Source of the DNA: Haloplanus natans DSM 17983
GTDB lineage: Archaea > Halobacteriota > Halobacteria > Halobacteriales > Haloferacaceae
Assembly: GCF_000427685.1 (NCBI RefSeq)
Contig: NZ_KE386573.1
Location: forward strand, 3,084,938-3,148,937
Direction of reading: 5' to 3'
Length of the DNA: 64,000 nucleotides
Notes under the pieces: generated by a model
Told to the model about the DNA's origin: nothing
Databases searched by the model: none
What the model saw: only the letters and a program-made list of their open reading frames with translations
Part shown: piece after piece, positions 53,930-62,589 of the stretch
Layout of the letters: each line of letters starts with the position of its first letter
How positions within the stretch are numbered: position 1 is the stretch's first letter
Translations under genes and position numbers: made by a program

Positions 53930-56410
53930 ATGGGTGGCAGGGCCGATTCGATCCGGGTGTTACACGTCGACGACGATCCCGCGTTCGCGGATCTGGCAGC
54001 GACGTTTCTCGAACGCGAGGACGACCGGATCGAGATGCTGACGGCCACGAGCGTCGAAGCGGGACTGGACCGTCTCGACGAGGGGGTCGACTGTATCGTC
54101 TCCGACTACGATATGCCGCAGTTCGACGGCATCGAGTTCCTCGAAGCCGTCCGTGCGGACCACCCGGACCTTCCGTTTATCCTCTTTACCGGCAAGGGAA
54201 GTGAGGAGATCGCGAGCGAGGCCATCTCGGCCGGCGTGACCGACTACGTCCAGAAGTCGGCGGGGAGCGAAGGGTACGAGATCCTGATCAACCGGATCGT
54301 GAACGCGGTCGAGGCGAGGCGAATCCGAGAGCGCGCGACCAGACAAGAACGGATCAACACGCTGATCAGGGAGATCAACCGTCGGCTCGTCGCAGCCGGG
54401 AGTGTCGACGAGATCGAGGCCGCCGTCTGTCGGACGCTCACCGACGCCACTCCCTTCCGGTTCGCCTGGATCGGCGAACCGAACCCCGACACCGGCGAGA
54501 TCGTCCCCCGAACCTCCGCGGGTGACGCCGCCGACTACCTGGCCGACATCGACGTCTACTACGACGACCGTCCGCTCGGGCGGGGACCGGGTGGACGGGC
54601 GATCCGGACGGGCGAACTCCAGGTGACCCGGATCATCCCCGACGATCCGGGCTTCGAGCCGTGGCGCGAGGCGGCCGAGCGCTACGGCTACGAGTCGATG
54701 GTGGTCGTCCCCCTATCCTACGGCGGCGGTCGGGACGGGATACTGGCGCTCTACGCCGACCGGCCCAACGCCTTCGACGAGACGGAGCTGAGCGTCTTCG
54801 AGGAACTCGGCGAGACGATCAGCCGGGCGCTCGAAGCGGCGGAAACCAGACGGCGCCTCGAATCCCGACGGGCGGCCGAGACGACCCGGCGGGAAGGGTA
54901 CTACCGGACGCTCGTGAACGCCCTCCCGAACGGTGCGGTTGCGCTCTTCGATACGGATCTCCGGTATACGATCGTCGGGGGGGCCGTCTTCGACGACCTG
55001 GATCTCTCGCCTTCGGACATGGAAGGTGAGGCACTCACCGACGTACACTCGCCGTCGTTCCGGGAGGCGTTTCTGCCGCATTACCGCGCGGCGCTCGACG
55101 GCGCCGAGCGGACCTTCGAGTTCGAGTACGCCGAGCGGCAGTTCGAGGCCCACGTCACGCCCGTCCGTGACGAGGCGGGCGACATCGTCGGCGGGCTGTC
55201 GATGACCCAGGACGTGACCGAGCGGGCGGCGCGAGAGCGGGAACTGCAGCGCCGCGAACGGGCGCTCCGCGGGATGTACGAGGTGGTGTCGGCGCCGGAC
55301 CGCTCCATCATCGACCGGATACGACGGCTGCTCGATATCGGGACGGACGCCCTCGGTGTGCGCTACGGCATCCTCGGGCGGGTCGAGGACGACGAGTTCG
55401 TCTTCGAACTCGTCCACGCGGCGGACGGATCGGGGATCGGTGACGGGACGATCACCGAGGGCGACGCCGTTTCGCTGTCGGCGACGAACTGCGAGCGGGT
55501 GATCCGGACCGACGAGGCGGTCACCGCTGGCGACGTGCGCGCGGACGCCGACCTCGCCGTGCGGCCGCCCCACGCCGAGTACGGCCTCGCGTGTTACGTC
55601 GGCACGCCCGTCGTCGTCGGGGGAGAGACGTACGGCACGCTGTGTTTCTACGACGACGACGCCCGCGAGGACGGGTTCTCGGACTGGGAGGTGACGGTCG
55701 TCGACCTGCTCTCGCGGTGGGTCGGGGCGGCGCTCGACCGGCAGGAGCGAACGGCGAAACTCCGCGTCCAGAACGATCGGTTCCGGGAGTTCACGGGCAT
55801 CGTCTCCCACGACCTCCGAAGCCCGATGGCCGTGCTCCGTGGCTCGCTCGAACTCGCCGAGGCGACAGGTGACGACGAGCAGTTCGATCGGTGCCGGCGG
55901 GCGCTCGACCGGATGGACGCCCTCGTCGAGGATCTCACGACGCTCACGCGGGAGGGGGCCGTGGTCGACGAGGCCGAACGGCTGCGGCTGGTATCGATCG
56001 CGCGTGCGTGCTGGGCGACCGTCGAGACGGGCGAGGCGACGTTACAGGTGGTCGACGAGGCGACGATACGGGCGGACGAGGCGCGACTTAGACAGTTGCT
56101 GGAGAACCTGTTTCGGAACAGCGTCGAGCACGGCTCCACGGGCAGTCGATCGGAGACCGACGACGCGCCGCTCACGGTCCGGGTCGGCGTCCTCGACGAC
56201 GGGTTCTACGTGGAAGACGACGGGGTCGGCATCCCCGAGGACCGGCGGGCGGAGGTGTTCGAGCGGGGCTACTCGACGGAATCGACCGGGACCGGGCTCG
56301 GGCTGTCTATCGTCGAGAAGATGGCGGCGGCACACGGCTGGACGGTCGCGGTGACCGAGGGATCTGCAGGCGGGGCCCGGATCGAAGTCCGGGGCGTCGA
56401 CCTCGGTTAG
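53930..56410 (+). CDS. Hybrid sensor kinase REC-GAF-PAS-GAF-HisKA-HATPase
   Basis: An 826-residue protein with no membrane helix. Residues 8-120 are a receiver domain (phospho-acceptor Asp59 in CIVSDYDMPQFDG). Residues 140-310 are a GAF domain, 325-440 a PAS domain, 455-605 a second GAF, 610-680 the dimer domain with phosphorylatable His627 in GIVSHDLRSPM, and 710-825 an HATPase (LLENLFRNSVEHG, DDGVGIPEDR, STGTGLGLSI). The order REC first, kinase last, is common in haloarchaea. No response regulator adjoins it. The signal is unknown but the GAF domains could bind small ligands or sense redox. Confidence 0.9.
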   Translation: MGGRADSIRVLHVDDDPAFADLAATFLEREDDRIEMLTATSVEAGLDRLDEGVDCIVSDYDMPQFDGIEFLEAVRADHPDLPFILFTGKGSEEIASEAISAGVTDYVQKSAGSEGYEILINRIVNAVEARRIRERATRQERINTLIREINRRLVAAGSVDEIEAAVCRTLTDATPFRFAWIGEPNPDTGEIVPRTSAGDAADYLADIDVYYDDRPLGRGPGGRAIRTGELQVTRIIPDDPGFEPWREAAERYGYESMVVVPLSYGGGRDGILALYADRPNAFDETELSVFEELGETISRALEAAETRRRLESRRAAETTRREGYYRTLVNALPNGAVALFDTDLRYTIVGGAVFDDLDLSPSDMEGEALTDVHSPSFREAFLPHYRAALDGAERTFEFEYAERQFEAHVTPVRDEAGDIVGGLSMTQDVTERAARERELQRRERALRGMYEVVSAPDRSIIDRIRRLLDIGTDALGVRYGILGRVEDDEFVFELVHAADGSGIGDGTITEGDAVSLSATNCERVIRTDEAVTAGDVRADADLAVRPPHAEYGLACYVGTPVVVGGETYGTLCFYDDDAREDGFSDWEVTVVDLLSRWVGAALDRQERTAKLRVQNDRFREFTGIVSHDLRSPMAVLRGSLELAEATGDDEQFDRCRRALDRMDALVEDLTTLTREGAVVDEAERLRLVSIARACWATVETGEATLQVVDEATIRADEARLRQLLENLFRNSVEHGSTGSRSETDDAPLTVRVGVLDDGFYVEDDGVGIPEDRRAEVFERGYSTESTGTGLGLSIVEKMAAAHGWTVAVTEGSAGGARIEVRGVDLG

Positions 56411-56880
56411 GCCGACCGGACGGCGTCGAGGACGGCATCGTAGTCGGGTTCGTTCGTCGGATCGTCGGCGATCCAGCGGTACGTGACGGTGCCGTCCTCG
56501 TCGAGGACGAAGACGGCGCGGTTGGCGATGCCGTGGAGGCCGAGATCCGGGATGTCCATCGTCAGGCCGTACGCCTCGATGGTGTCGCCGTCCATGTCGC
56601 TCACGAGGTCGAACTCCAGGCCGTGTTCCTCGCTGAACGCGCCCTGGGAGAACGGCGAGTCGGCGCTGATGCCGAACACCGTCGCGCCGGCGTCGCGGAA
56701 GTCGTCGAGATGCGACTGCAGGCCGAGCATCTCGTTCCGGCAGGGCGGGGTGAACGCGCCGGGGAAGAAAGCGAGGACGACGGGGCCGTCGCCGAGGTGG
56801 TCGTTCAGGTCGAACGGTTCGTGGTCGGCCGTCCCGACCGTCGCGGTGAACGTCGGGGCGGTGTCACCAGTCGAAACCAT
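56407..56880 (-). CDS. 1-Cys peroxiredoxin
   Basis: A 157-residue thioredoxin-fold peroxidase that reduces peroxides. The peroxidatic Cys47 is in FPGAFTPPCRNEM (T-x2-C). No other cysteine is present, so it is a 1-Cys type that needs an external thiol. ATG 56880 was chosen over a basic longer frame. Its stop overlaps the kinase gene by four bases in opposite orientation. The BCP/AhpC-E-like pattern DSPFSQGAF and LHGIANRAVFVLDEDG fits. Haloarchaea contain gamma-glutamylcysteine, which could recycle it. Confidence 0.88.
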   Translation of the reverse strand: MVSTGDTAPTFTATVGTADHEPFDLNDHLGDGPVVLAFFPGAFTPPCRNEMLGLQSHLDDFRDAGATVFGISADSPFSQGAFSEEHGLEFDLVSDMDGDTIEAYGLTMDIPDLGLHGIANRAVFVLDEDGTVTYRWIADDPTNEPDYDAVLDAVRSA

Positions 56881-56946
56881 GCCCGGACGAACGGGCGGAG
56901 AGCGCATAAAACCAGTCACGAACGAGGTGGCGCGAGCGGTGGCCCG

Positions 56947-57273
56947 CTACGCACGCCCGTCGAGCTGGCAGACGAAGAAGTCCGACAGGCCGAAGCCGGG
57001 GCGTCCCAGCGTCACCTCGATGTACGACGTATCGAGCAGGTCGTCCTCGTTGAACGCCTCGACATCGGTCGCTTCGGCGGCAAAGTGGGTCCACTTGCCG
57101 CCGTTCCAGTCCCCGTCGCCGGGGGCCGATTCGGAGACGAACGGCGAGGCCTGGTCGTCGCTCGCCGCCGCGTTCTCGTCGATCCGTCCGCTCCCGTCGT
57201 GGACCAAATAGATCTTGTCCCCCGGATCGGGTCGTTCGTCGAGCGTCTTCACGACGTTCGTCCGCCGGAGCAC
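56947..57273 (-). CDS. Small hypothetical protein, possibly truncated at the start
   Basis: A 108-residue protein taken from GTG 57273. The frame stays open for eleven more codons upstream (TFGRVYANDV and earlier) to a TGA at 57307-57309, with no ATG, and those residues look like part of the same domain. It contains LDERPDPGDKIYLVHDGSG and DVEAFNEDDLLDTSY. Either the start is a non-standard codon or the N-terminus is lost. A TATATC spot about 70 bases before suggests a longer leader. No known family. Confidence 0.45.
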   Translation of the reverse strand: MLRRTNVVKTLDERPDPGDKIYLVHDGSGRIDENAAASDDQASPFVSESAPGDGDWNGGKWTHFAAEATDVEAFNEDDLLDTSYIEVTLGRPGFGLSDFFVCQLDGRA

Positions 57274-57409
57274 GTCGTTGGCGTAGACACGGCCGAACGT
57301 CTCTTTTCAAACTACGTCGGAATTCGTCCCGAGATCGATATAGAATGTCCACGAAAACGGTGTCGAAAGTGAGACCCCGCCGGGTGAACGCGTCTCGCTA
57401 CCGCGGCGT

Positions 57410-58330
57410 TCAGCCGCCGGTAGCCCGATCCAGTCGCGAACCGAGGTTCGCGAGGATGTCGTCGAGGCTGCGCCCCCGTTCGGCGTCGCGGAGTGCCGCC
57501 AGGATTCGGGGGGCGATCGGGGGCGACCGCACGAACACGGCGCCGCCGGTGGCTGTCGCCCGGAGCATCCAGCGGGCGTACCGGCGCGCGAGGCCCCACC
57601 CCACATCGGTGAGGACGGTCGCGACCCGCCACGCCCACGCCCGCCCTTCGGTCATCGAGAACAGGGAGAGCGCCTCGTCGAAGGGGCCGAGCGCCTCGTC
57701 GATATCGTCGATGCCCGGGGCGTAGAGATCCGCCAACGCCGCCTGCTGAGCGTCGATCAGATCGGCGAGCACGGCATCGATCCGGTCGTGATCGGCGCGT
57801 TTCCGCCGGCGGTGCGGGTCGATGCCCACGTCCCGCAGGGTCAAAGCGAGGTCGTAGTTGATGTGGGCGTTGATCCCGAGGAAGGCATCTTGGGCGACGA
57901 GCGCGGCCCCCTCGACGGCGGTCGAGAAGGCGACGATCCAGGGGTCGGGTACGGCGTCCAGATGTCCCCGCTCGAAGTCACGGAAGGCCCGGCGGTAGTA
58001 GTCGGCGAAGGTGACGGTGTAGCGGCGCATCCACTCCGGATCGTCGAATCGGCCGGCGTCGATTGCGTCGCGGACCGCGGCGGTCATCCGGGTGTAGATC
58101 GCGAGGAAGACGGCGCGTCGGTCGTCGGCCGCCCGGAGACGGGCGTCGAGGCCGCGAAGGCGGTCGAGGACGCCGTCGACGGTCTCGAAAGGGTCCGACA
58201 CGGCCGCGACGAGTTCGGGATCGGGATCGTGGGGCGGCGCCGCCGTCGCCGGATCGGTCCGGAGAGCGAGGCCGGCGGCGCGGAGGCGGCGCGCGTCGAG
58301 CAATCGGGGGAGCGTAGCGTAGCCGGCCAT
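57410..58330 (-). CDS. DUF5995 family protein
   Basis: A 306-residue helical protein. The region DAFLGINAHINYDLALTLRDVGI with GINAHINYDL is the core motif of DUF5995, and RRAVFLAIYTRMTAAVRDAI precedes it. The family is found in bacteria and archaea without a known role; the His/Asn-rich core could bind a metal. The Arg-rich middle (HRRRKRADHDRIDAVL) and C-terminal helices are additional. A start at ATG 58330 fits. It lies 55 bases past the end of phoD on the same strand. Confidence 0.75.
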   Translation of the reverse strand: MAGYATLPRLLDARRLRAAGLALRTDPATAAPPHDPDPELVAAVSDPFETVDGVLDRLRGLDARLRAADDRRAVFLAIYTRMTAAVRDAIDAGRFDDPEWMRRYTVTFADYYRRAFRDFERGHLDAVPDPWIVAFSTAVEGAALVAQDAFLGINAHINYDLALTLRDVGIDPHRRRKRADHDRIDAVLADLIDAQQAALADLYAPGIDDIDEALGPFDEALSLFSMTEGRAWAWRVATVLTDVGWGLARRYARWMLRATATGGAVFVRSPPIAPRILAALRDAERGRSLDDILANLGSRLDRATGG

Positions 58331-58385
58331 GCGAACTGATGACAGGGCGGCGGAAAAATAGCTGTCGACGGGAGGCCGGTGGTCG

Positions 58386-60671
58386 TCAGTTCACCTCGCC
58401 GAAGAGGCTAACGACGTCGTCGAAGTCGAGGCGGCCGTTCGCGTTGAAGTCGTACGCGGACTTGTTCATCGTGACGCTGTCGGACTCGAAGTTGTCGAAC
58501 AGGGTCTGGATGTCCTCGTAGTCGAGGCGGCCGTTCCCGTTCACGTCCTCGTAGCGCCCGTCGTTGTCGGGGTCGGTCGGCGCCTCGGTGCCGGTGACCG
58601 GCGGCGGGCCGACGACGAGGACGCCCATCTCCGTGTCCGTCTCGGGCGAGTTACCGGCGTCGTCGTCGAACTTCGAGACGGAAATCTCGATGTCGGTCGT
58701 GCCGGTGTCGGCGCCGCGGAGATCGAACGTCGCGAGTGGGGCGTCGTTGCCGCCGACCAGATCCTGAACGTTCCGTTTCAGGTCGGCGAACCGAACGGTG
58801 ACCTCGGACCCGTCGGAGGCGACCGAGGTCTCCGAGATACCGAAGGCGTCGTCGACGGTCGCGCCGGTGAAACTGGCGACGTCGGGGTTCGAAAGCGAGA
58901 GCGTGACCGTAGCGCCGGAGAGGCCCTCGGATAGCCAGCGGCCGTAGAGCGTTCCGGTTCCGACCTTCCCGTAGCCGACGGCCAGCGAGTCGGCGACGAG
59001 GGTCGGCGACTGCGGTTGCAGTCCGGGATCGCCCGCTGCCACTTCGAAGGTGGCGTCCGTCCGGATGGGCGCGCCCGGGTCGGTCACGTACGGGAGCACT
59101 TTGAATTCGGTCGTCCACGTCTCCGGCGTGATCGTACAGCTAGTGTAGCCGCGCCTGGCGGAATTGTACTTGACGTTCTCGTTCTCCCGGATGACGTGCT
59201 CGCCCAGGACGCCGGGGTTGTCGCCGTTGAAGTCGTCGAGTTCCGAGCCGTTTCCGAACGAGGAGATGGAGGTGCCGACGAACTCGGCGCCGATGGTCTT
59301 CGAGTCGTCGCTCGCGCTCACGATGTCGTTCGCCCAGTGGGAGTGGAAGTCACCGGTGACGACGACGGGGTTCTCGGCGTGGTTCTCGAAGGCGTCCTTG
59401 ACCGTCCGCTGGTCGGCGACGTAGCCGTCCCACTGGTCCATCCGGTAGCCGTCCTCGGGGCCGCGGCGGAAGTCCATCGTGGCGAAGGGGAGCTGGTTCG
59501 CGAGCACGTCCCACGTCGCCTCGGAAGTTTGCAGGTTGTCGACGAGCCACCGTTCCTGCTCGTCGCCGAGGATGGTCCGGTCCTCGGCGAACCGAGCCTT
59601 GCATTTGTCGACGGCGAACGCGTCGTTACACGCCTGGTCGCTGCGGTACTGCCGGGTGTCGAGGACGTTGAACTCGACCAGGTCGCCGAACGTGTAGTTG
59701 CGGTAGAGCTTCTGGTCGATCTTGCGGTTCGTTTCGAGCACGTCGGGTTTCTCGTCCGGTTTCGTGGGCTTTTGCTCGCCGCGGAACGGCATGTGCTCGT
59801 AGTACGCCTTGAACGCCGCGGCTCGGCGTTTCAGGAACTCCCGGATCGTCTGTTTGTCGGGGTCCTGTGGCACCTCGTCGGCCCAGTTGTTGTCGACTTC
59901 GTGGTCGTCGCGCGTGATCAGCCACGGCGCACTGGCGTGGGCCTTCCGCAAGCCGGGGGCGGACTTATAGAGGCCGTACTGGAGGCGATAGCGTTCGAGC
60001 GACACCGTCTCCTCGCGGTAGGGCTGTGGGATCGATTTGTTGCGAACGCCGCCGTTCGCGCCGATGCCGTACTCGTAGATGTAGTCGCCGAGGTGGACGA
60101 TCAGGTCGAGGTCCTCCTCGGCCATGTAGTCGTAGGCCGTATAGAAGCCGGCGTCCCACGCCTGACACGAGGCGAACGCGAAGCGGAACTCGTCGATGCT
60201 GGTGCCCGCTTCCGGCGCCGTCTTGGTGCGACCGACCGGACTCGACGTGCCGCCGGCCTCGAACTGGTAGTAGTACTCCGTGTTCGGGTCGAGGCTCCCC
60301 GCGTTCACGTGGACGGTGTGAGCGTGGGCGGCCTCGGCAGTAGCGGTGCCGGTAGTGACGGTGTCGCTCATCGCCTCGTCGGTCGCGACGGTCCACGCCA
60401 CGTCGACGGACTGGTCGGGCATGCCGCCGCCGGCAGTCAGCGGGTTCGGGGCGAGTCTGGTCCACAGGATCACCGAGCTCGGAAGCGGATCGCCCGACGC
60501 GACCCCGAGCGTGAACGGGTCCGTCTCGAACTCGCCGTTTTCGTCGATGGCGGCCGTCGATCGACCGGAGAAACCGAGCGCCGCCGCCGCGGACGCGACG
60601 CCGGTTCGCTGCAGGAACTGTCGTCGGTTCTGTGCCGTTGGATTCGGTTCCGGGGGGGTTTTGGAATCCAC
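58386..60671 (-). CDS. phoD: Secreted PhoD alkaline phosphatase with cohesin-like and dockerin-like C-terminus
   Basis: A 761-residue Tat-exported phosphodiesterase/phosphatase. GTG 60671 is the start: AATATTATT is 23-31 bases before it, and the huge open frame beyond is unrelated. The Tat motif is NRRQFLQRTG. An N-terminal Fn-like domain (about 45-140) is followed by the PhoD catalytic domain: HLGDYIYEYG, TRDDHEVDNNW, VVTGDFHSHW. Residues about 560-695 resemble a cohesin-like beta domain. The end carries two EF-hand-like dockerin repeats, DVNGNGRLDYEDIQTLF and DFNANGRLDFDDVVSLF. So calcium-dependent assembly on a surface partner is possible. Confidence 0.88.
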   Translation of the reverse strand: MDSKTPPEPNPTAQNRRQFLQRTGVASAAAALGFSGRSTAAIDENGEFETDPFTLGVASGDPLPSSVILWTRLAPNPLTAGGGMPDQSVDVAWTVATDEAMSDTVTTGTATAEAAHAHTVHVNAGSLDPNTEYYYQFEAGGTSSPVGRTKTAPEAGTSIDEFRFAFASCQAWDAGFYTAYDYMAEEDLDLIVHLGDYIYEYGIGANGGVRNKSIPQPYREETVSLERYRLQYGLYKSAPGLRKAHASAPWLITRDDHEVDNNWADEVPQDPDKQTIREFLKRRAAAFKAYYEHMPFRGEQKPTKPDEKPDVLETNRKIDQKLYRNYTFGDLVEFNVLDTRQYRSDQACNDAFAVDKCKARFAEDRTILGDEQERWLVDNLQTSEATWDVLANQLPFATMDFRRGPEDGYRMDQWDGYVADQRTVKDAFENHAENPVVVTGDFHSHWANDIVSASDDSKTIGAEFVGTSISSFGNGSELDDFNGDNPGVLGEHVIRENENVKYNSARRGYTSCTITPETWTTEFKVLPYVTDPGAPIRTDATFEVAAGDPGLQPQSPTLVADSLAVGYGKVGTGTLYGRWLSEGLSGATVTLSLSNPDVASFTGATVDDAFGISETSVASDGSEVTVRFADLKRNVQDLVGGNDAPLATFDLRGADTGTTDIEISVSKFDDDAGNSPETDTEMGVLVVGPPPVTGTEAPTDPDNDGRYEDVNGNGRLDYEDIQTLFDNFESDSVTMNKSAYDFNANGRLDFDDVVSLFGEVN

Positions 60672-60693
60672 AGTCCCCGATTCCTGTCGACCT

Positions 60694-60702
60694 AATAATA
60701 TT
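60694..60702 (-). promoter_or_regulatory. TATA-like box for phoD
   Basis: AATATTATT on the minus strand lies 23-31 bases before GTG 60671. The 207-base gap to the kinase gene at 60879 is AT-rich (60691-60720, 60800-60855) and holds promoters in both directions. Confidence 0.55.
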
Positions 60703-60845
60703 CTTATAATTTCTATATGTACCGAGGGCGCCGGCGCCGTAGCGTCGACTATCGATACGGAGCGTCGAAAGGGTCGTACGTGACGAACCGAGCGGTAGCA
60801 TACGTATATAACGAATAAAAGAGGCCCGGATTGGACGCCGCCCGA

Positions 60846-60853
60846 GAATATTA
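60846..60853 (+). promoter_or_regulatory. TATA-like box for the PAS kinase gene
   Basis: GAATATTAG-type sequence lies 26-33 bases before ATG 60879, in the AT-rich strip shared with phoD. Confidence 0.45.
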
Positions 60854-60878
60854 GTACGAGGCTTCCCGTCGTACGGCA

Positions 60879-61988
60879 ATGGCTTCGTCCGGACCGTCGG
60901 AGGAGTTGCGCGTCTCGACTGGGGAGTTGGACTCGGTGGTGCAAGACACCGAGTTCTTCCGCTCGCTGGTCGAGAACGGCTCCGACGCCATCGTCTCCAT
61001 CGACGCACACAGCACGATCCTCTACGCCAACGAGTCGGTCGAACGGGTGTTCGGCTACCAACCCGAAGAGCTGATCGGCGAGAAACTGACGACGATCATG
61101 CCCGATCGGTTCCACCGGATGCATCTCGACGCCGTCGACCGCTACCTCGAGACGGGCGAGCGGGAACTGAACTGGAACGACATCGAACTCCCCGCGGAAC
61201 ACCGGAACGGCGAGGAGATACCCCTCTCGATCACGTTCGAGGAACACAGCTACGAGGGGAAACGGGTGTTCTCCGGCATCATGCGCGACATCTCCGATCG
61301 GGTCCACCGCGAGGAGGAACTCGAACGGCAGAACGACCGGCTCGAACGCTTCGCGAGCATCGTCTCCCACGACCTCAGGGACCCGCTCCAGACCGCGCGG
61401 GCGACACTCGCCGTCGCCCGTGCCGGCGACGAGGCGGCGCTCGACGAACTGGACGACGTGTTCGACCGAATGGACGCCCTCATCGGCGACGTGCTGACGC
61501 TGGCGAAACAAGGGGAGACGGTCGGCGAAGCCGACTCGATCGGCCTCGCGGGCGTCGTCGCCGACGCGTGGGACACCACCGATTCCGGGGCCGCGTCGCT
61601 GGTCGTCGACGACGATCTGCCCACCGTCTCGGCCGACCGCGAGCGCCTCCGGACGCTGTTGGAGAACCTGTTTCGGAACGCTATCGAACACGGTTCGACG
61701 GGGAGTCGGCCGGGAGCCGACGACAGCGTCGAGCATGGCTCGACGGACGACGACGTAACTATCCGGGTCGAGGCGCTCGATGGCGGCGGGTTCGCCGTCG
61801 TGGACGACGGCCCGGGCTTCGGCGACGCCGATACGGCCCGCCTGTTCGATTACGGGTATACGACCAGCGACGACGGCACCGGATTCGGACTGAGCATCGT
61901 CGACGAGGTGGCCCGGGCACACGGGTGGACGGTCACGGCGACGACGGGCGACGACGGCGGCGCACGCTTCGAGGTCGAGACACGATGA
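60879..61988 (+). CDS. PAS-domain sensor histidine kinase
   Basis: A 369-residue cytoplasmic kinase. Residues 25-150 form a PAS domain (SLVENGSDAIVSIDAHSTILY, in part, with FGYQPEELIGEKL). The dimer/phospho-acceptor helix has His164 in SIVSHDLRDPL, and the HATPase has LLENLFRNAIEHG, DDGPGFGDAD and DGTGFGLSIVDE. It overlaps its HalX response regulator by four bases (ATGA), so they form a pair. An internal near-duplication, EHGSTGSR...VEHGST, lies near residue 275. The PAS signal is unknown. Confidence 0.9.
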   Translation: MASSGPSEELRVSTGELDSVVQDTEFFRSLVENGSDAIVSIDAHSTILYANESVERVFGYQPEELIGEKLTTIMPDRFHRMHLDAVDRYLETGERELNWNDIELPAEHRNGEEIPLSITFEEHSYEGKRVFSGIMRDISDRVHREEELERQNDRLERFASIVSHDLRDPLQTARATLAVARAGDEAALDELDDVFDRMDALIGDVLTLAKQGETVGEADSIGLAGVVADAWDTTDSGAASLVVDDDLPTVSADRERLRTLLENLFRNAIEHGSTGSRPGADDSVEHGSTDDDVTIRVEALDGGGFAVVDDGPGFGDADTARLFDYGYTTSDDGTGFGLSIVDEVARAHGWTVTATTGDDGGARFEVETR

Positions 61989-62584
61989 CGGGGGAGGGCA
62001 CGGCGAGATCCGACGGGGAGACGGCCACGGTGCTCGTCGTCGACGACGAACCCCGCGTCTGTCAAGCGTTCGAACTCTGGCTCTCGGAGTCATACGGCGT
62101 CGAGACGGCCACGGACGGCGAGACGGCGCTTGCACTGCTGGACGGCGACGTGGACGTGATCCTGCTGGACCGCCACATGCCGGGGCTGTCGGGCGACGAG
62201 GTGCTCGAACGGATCCGGGAGGGGGCGCACGATCCGCGGGTGGCGATGGTGACCGCCGTCGATCCGGACTTCGACATCGTCGAGATGCCGTTCGATCACT
62301 ACGTCTCGAAGCCGGTCGACGGGAGCGAACTGGAGGCCGTGATCGAACAGTTGCTCGAACTCGACCAGTACGACGACCACGTCACCGATCTCTACGGCGT
62401 CACCGAGAAGATCGTGACGCTGGAGGCGGAGAAAACACGGTCGGCGCTCGCGGACAGCGACGAGTACGCCGCCCTCGTCGACCGACGGGAGCGACTGGAG
62501 GCCGAGATGGCCGACATCGTGGCGTCGATGGACGACGAGGGCATCGGTCGGCTGTTCGACGTGGCGACGGGCGACGATGGATAG
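61985..62584 (+). CDS. Response regulator with HalX domain
   Basis: A 199-residue regulator coupled to the kinase by ATGA. The receiver spans 15-125 (VLVVDDEPRVC, phospho-acceptor Asp62 in VILLDRHMPG, Lys in YVSKPVDG). The C-terminal 70 residues form a HalX-type helical domain (TEKIVTLEAEKTRSALAD, RRERLEAEMADI, in part), which is found in haloarchaeal regulators without DNA-binding helix. It probably signals by protein contact. It faces the aminotransferase gene with a five-base gap. Confidence 0.88.
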   Translation: MTGEGTARSDGETATVLVVDDEPRVCQAFELWLSESYGVETATDGETALALLDGDVDVILLDRHMPGLSGDEVLERIREGAHDPRVAMVTAVDPDFDIVEMPFDHYVSKPVDGSELEAVIEQLLELDQYDDHVTDLYGVTEKIVTLEAEKTRSALADSDEYAALVDRRERLEAEMADIVASMDDEGIGRLFDVATGDDG

Positions 62585-62589
62585 ACGGG

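Noticed and set aside
60672-62135. N-terminal extension of the phoD frame to 1249 residues
   Set aside because: It crosses the phoD promoter and runs antisense to the PAS kinase and its regulator; the Tat signal marks the real start at 60671.
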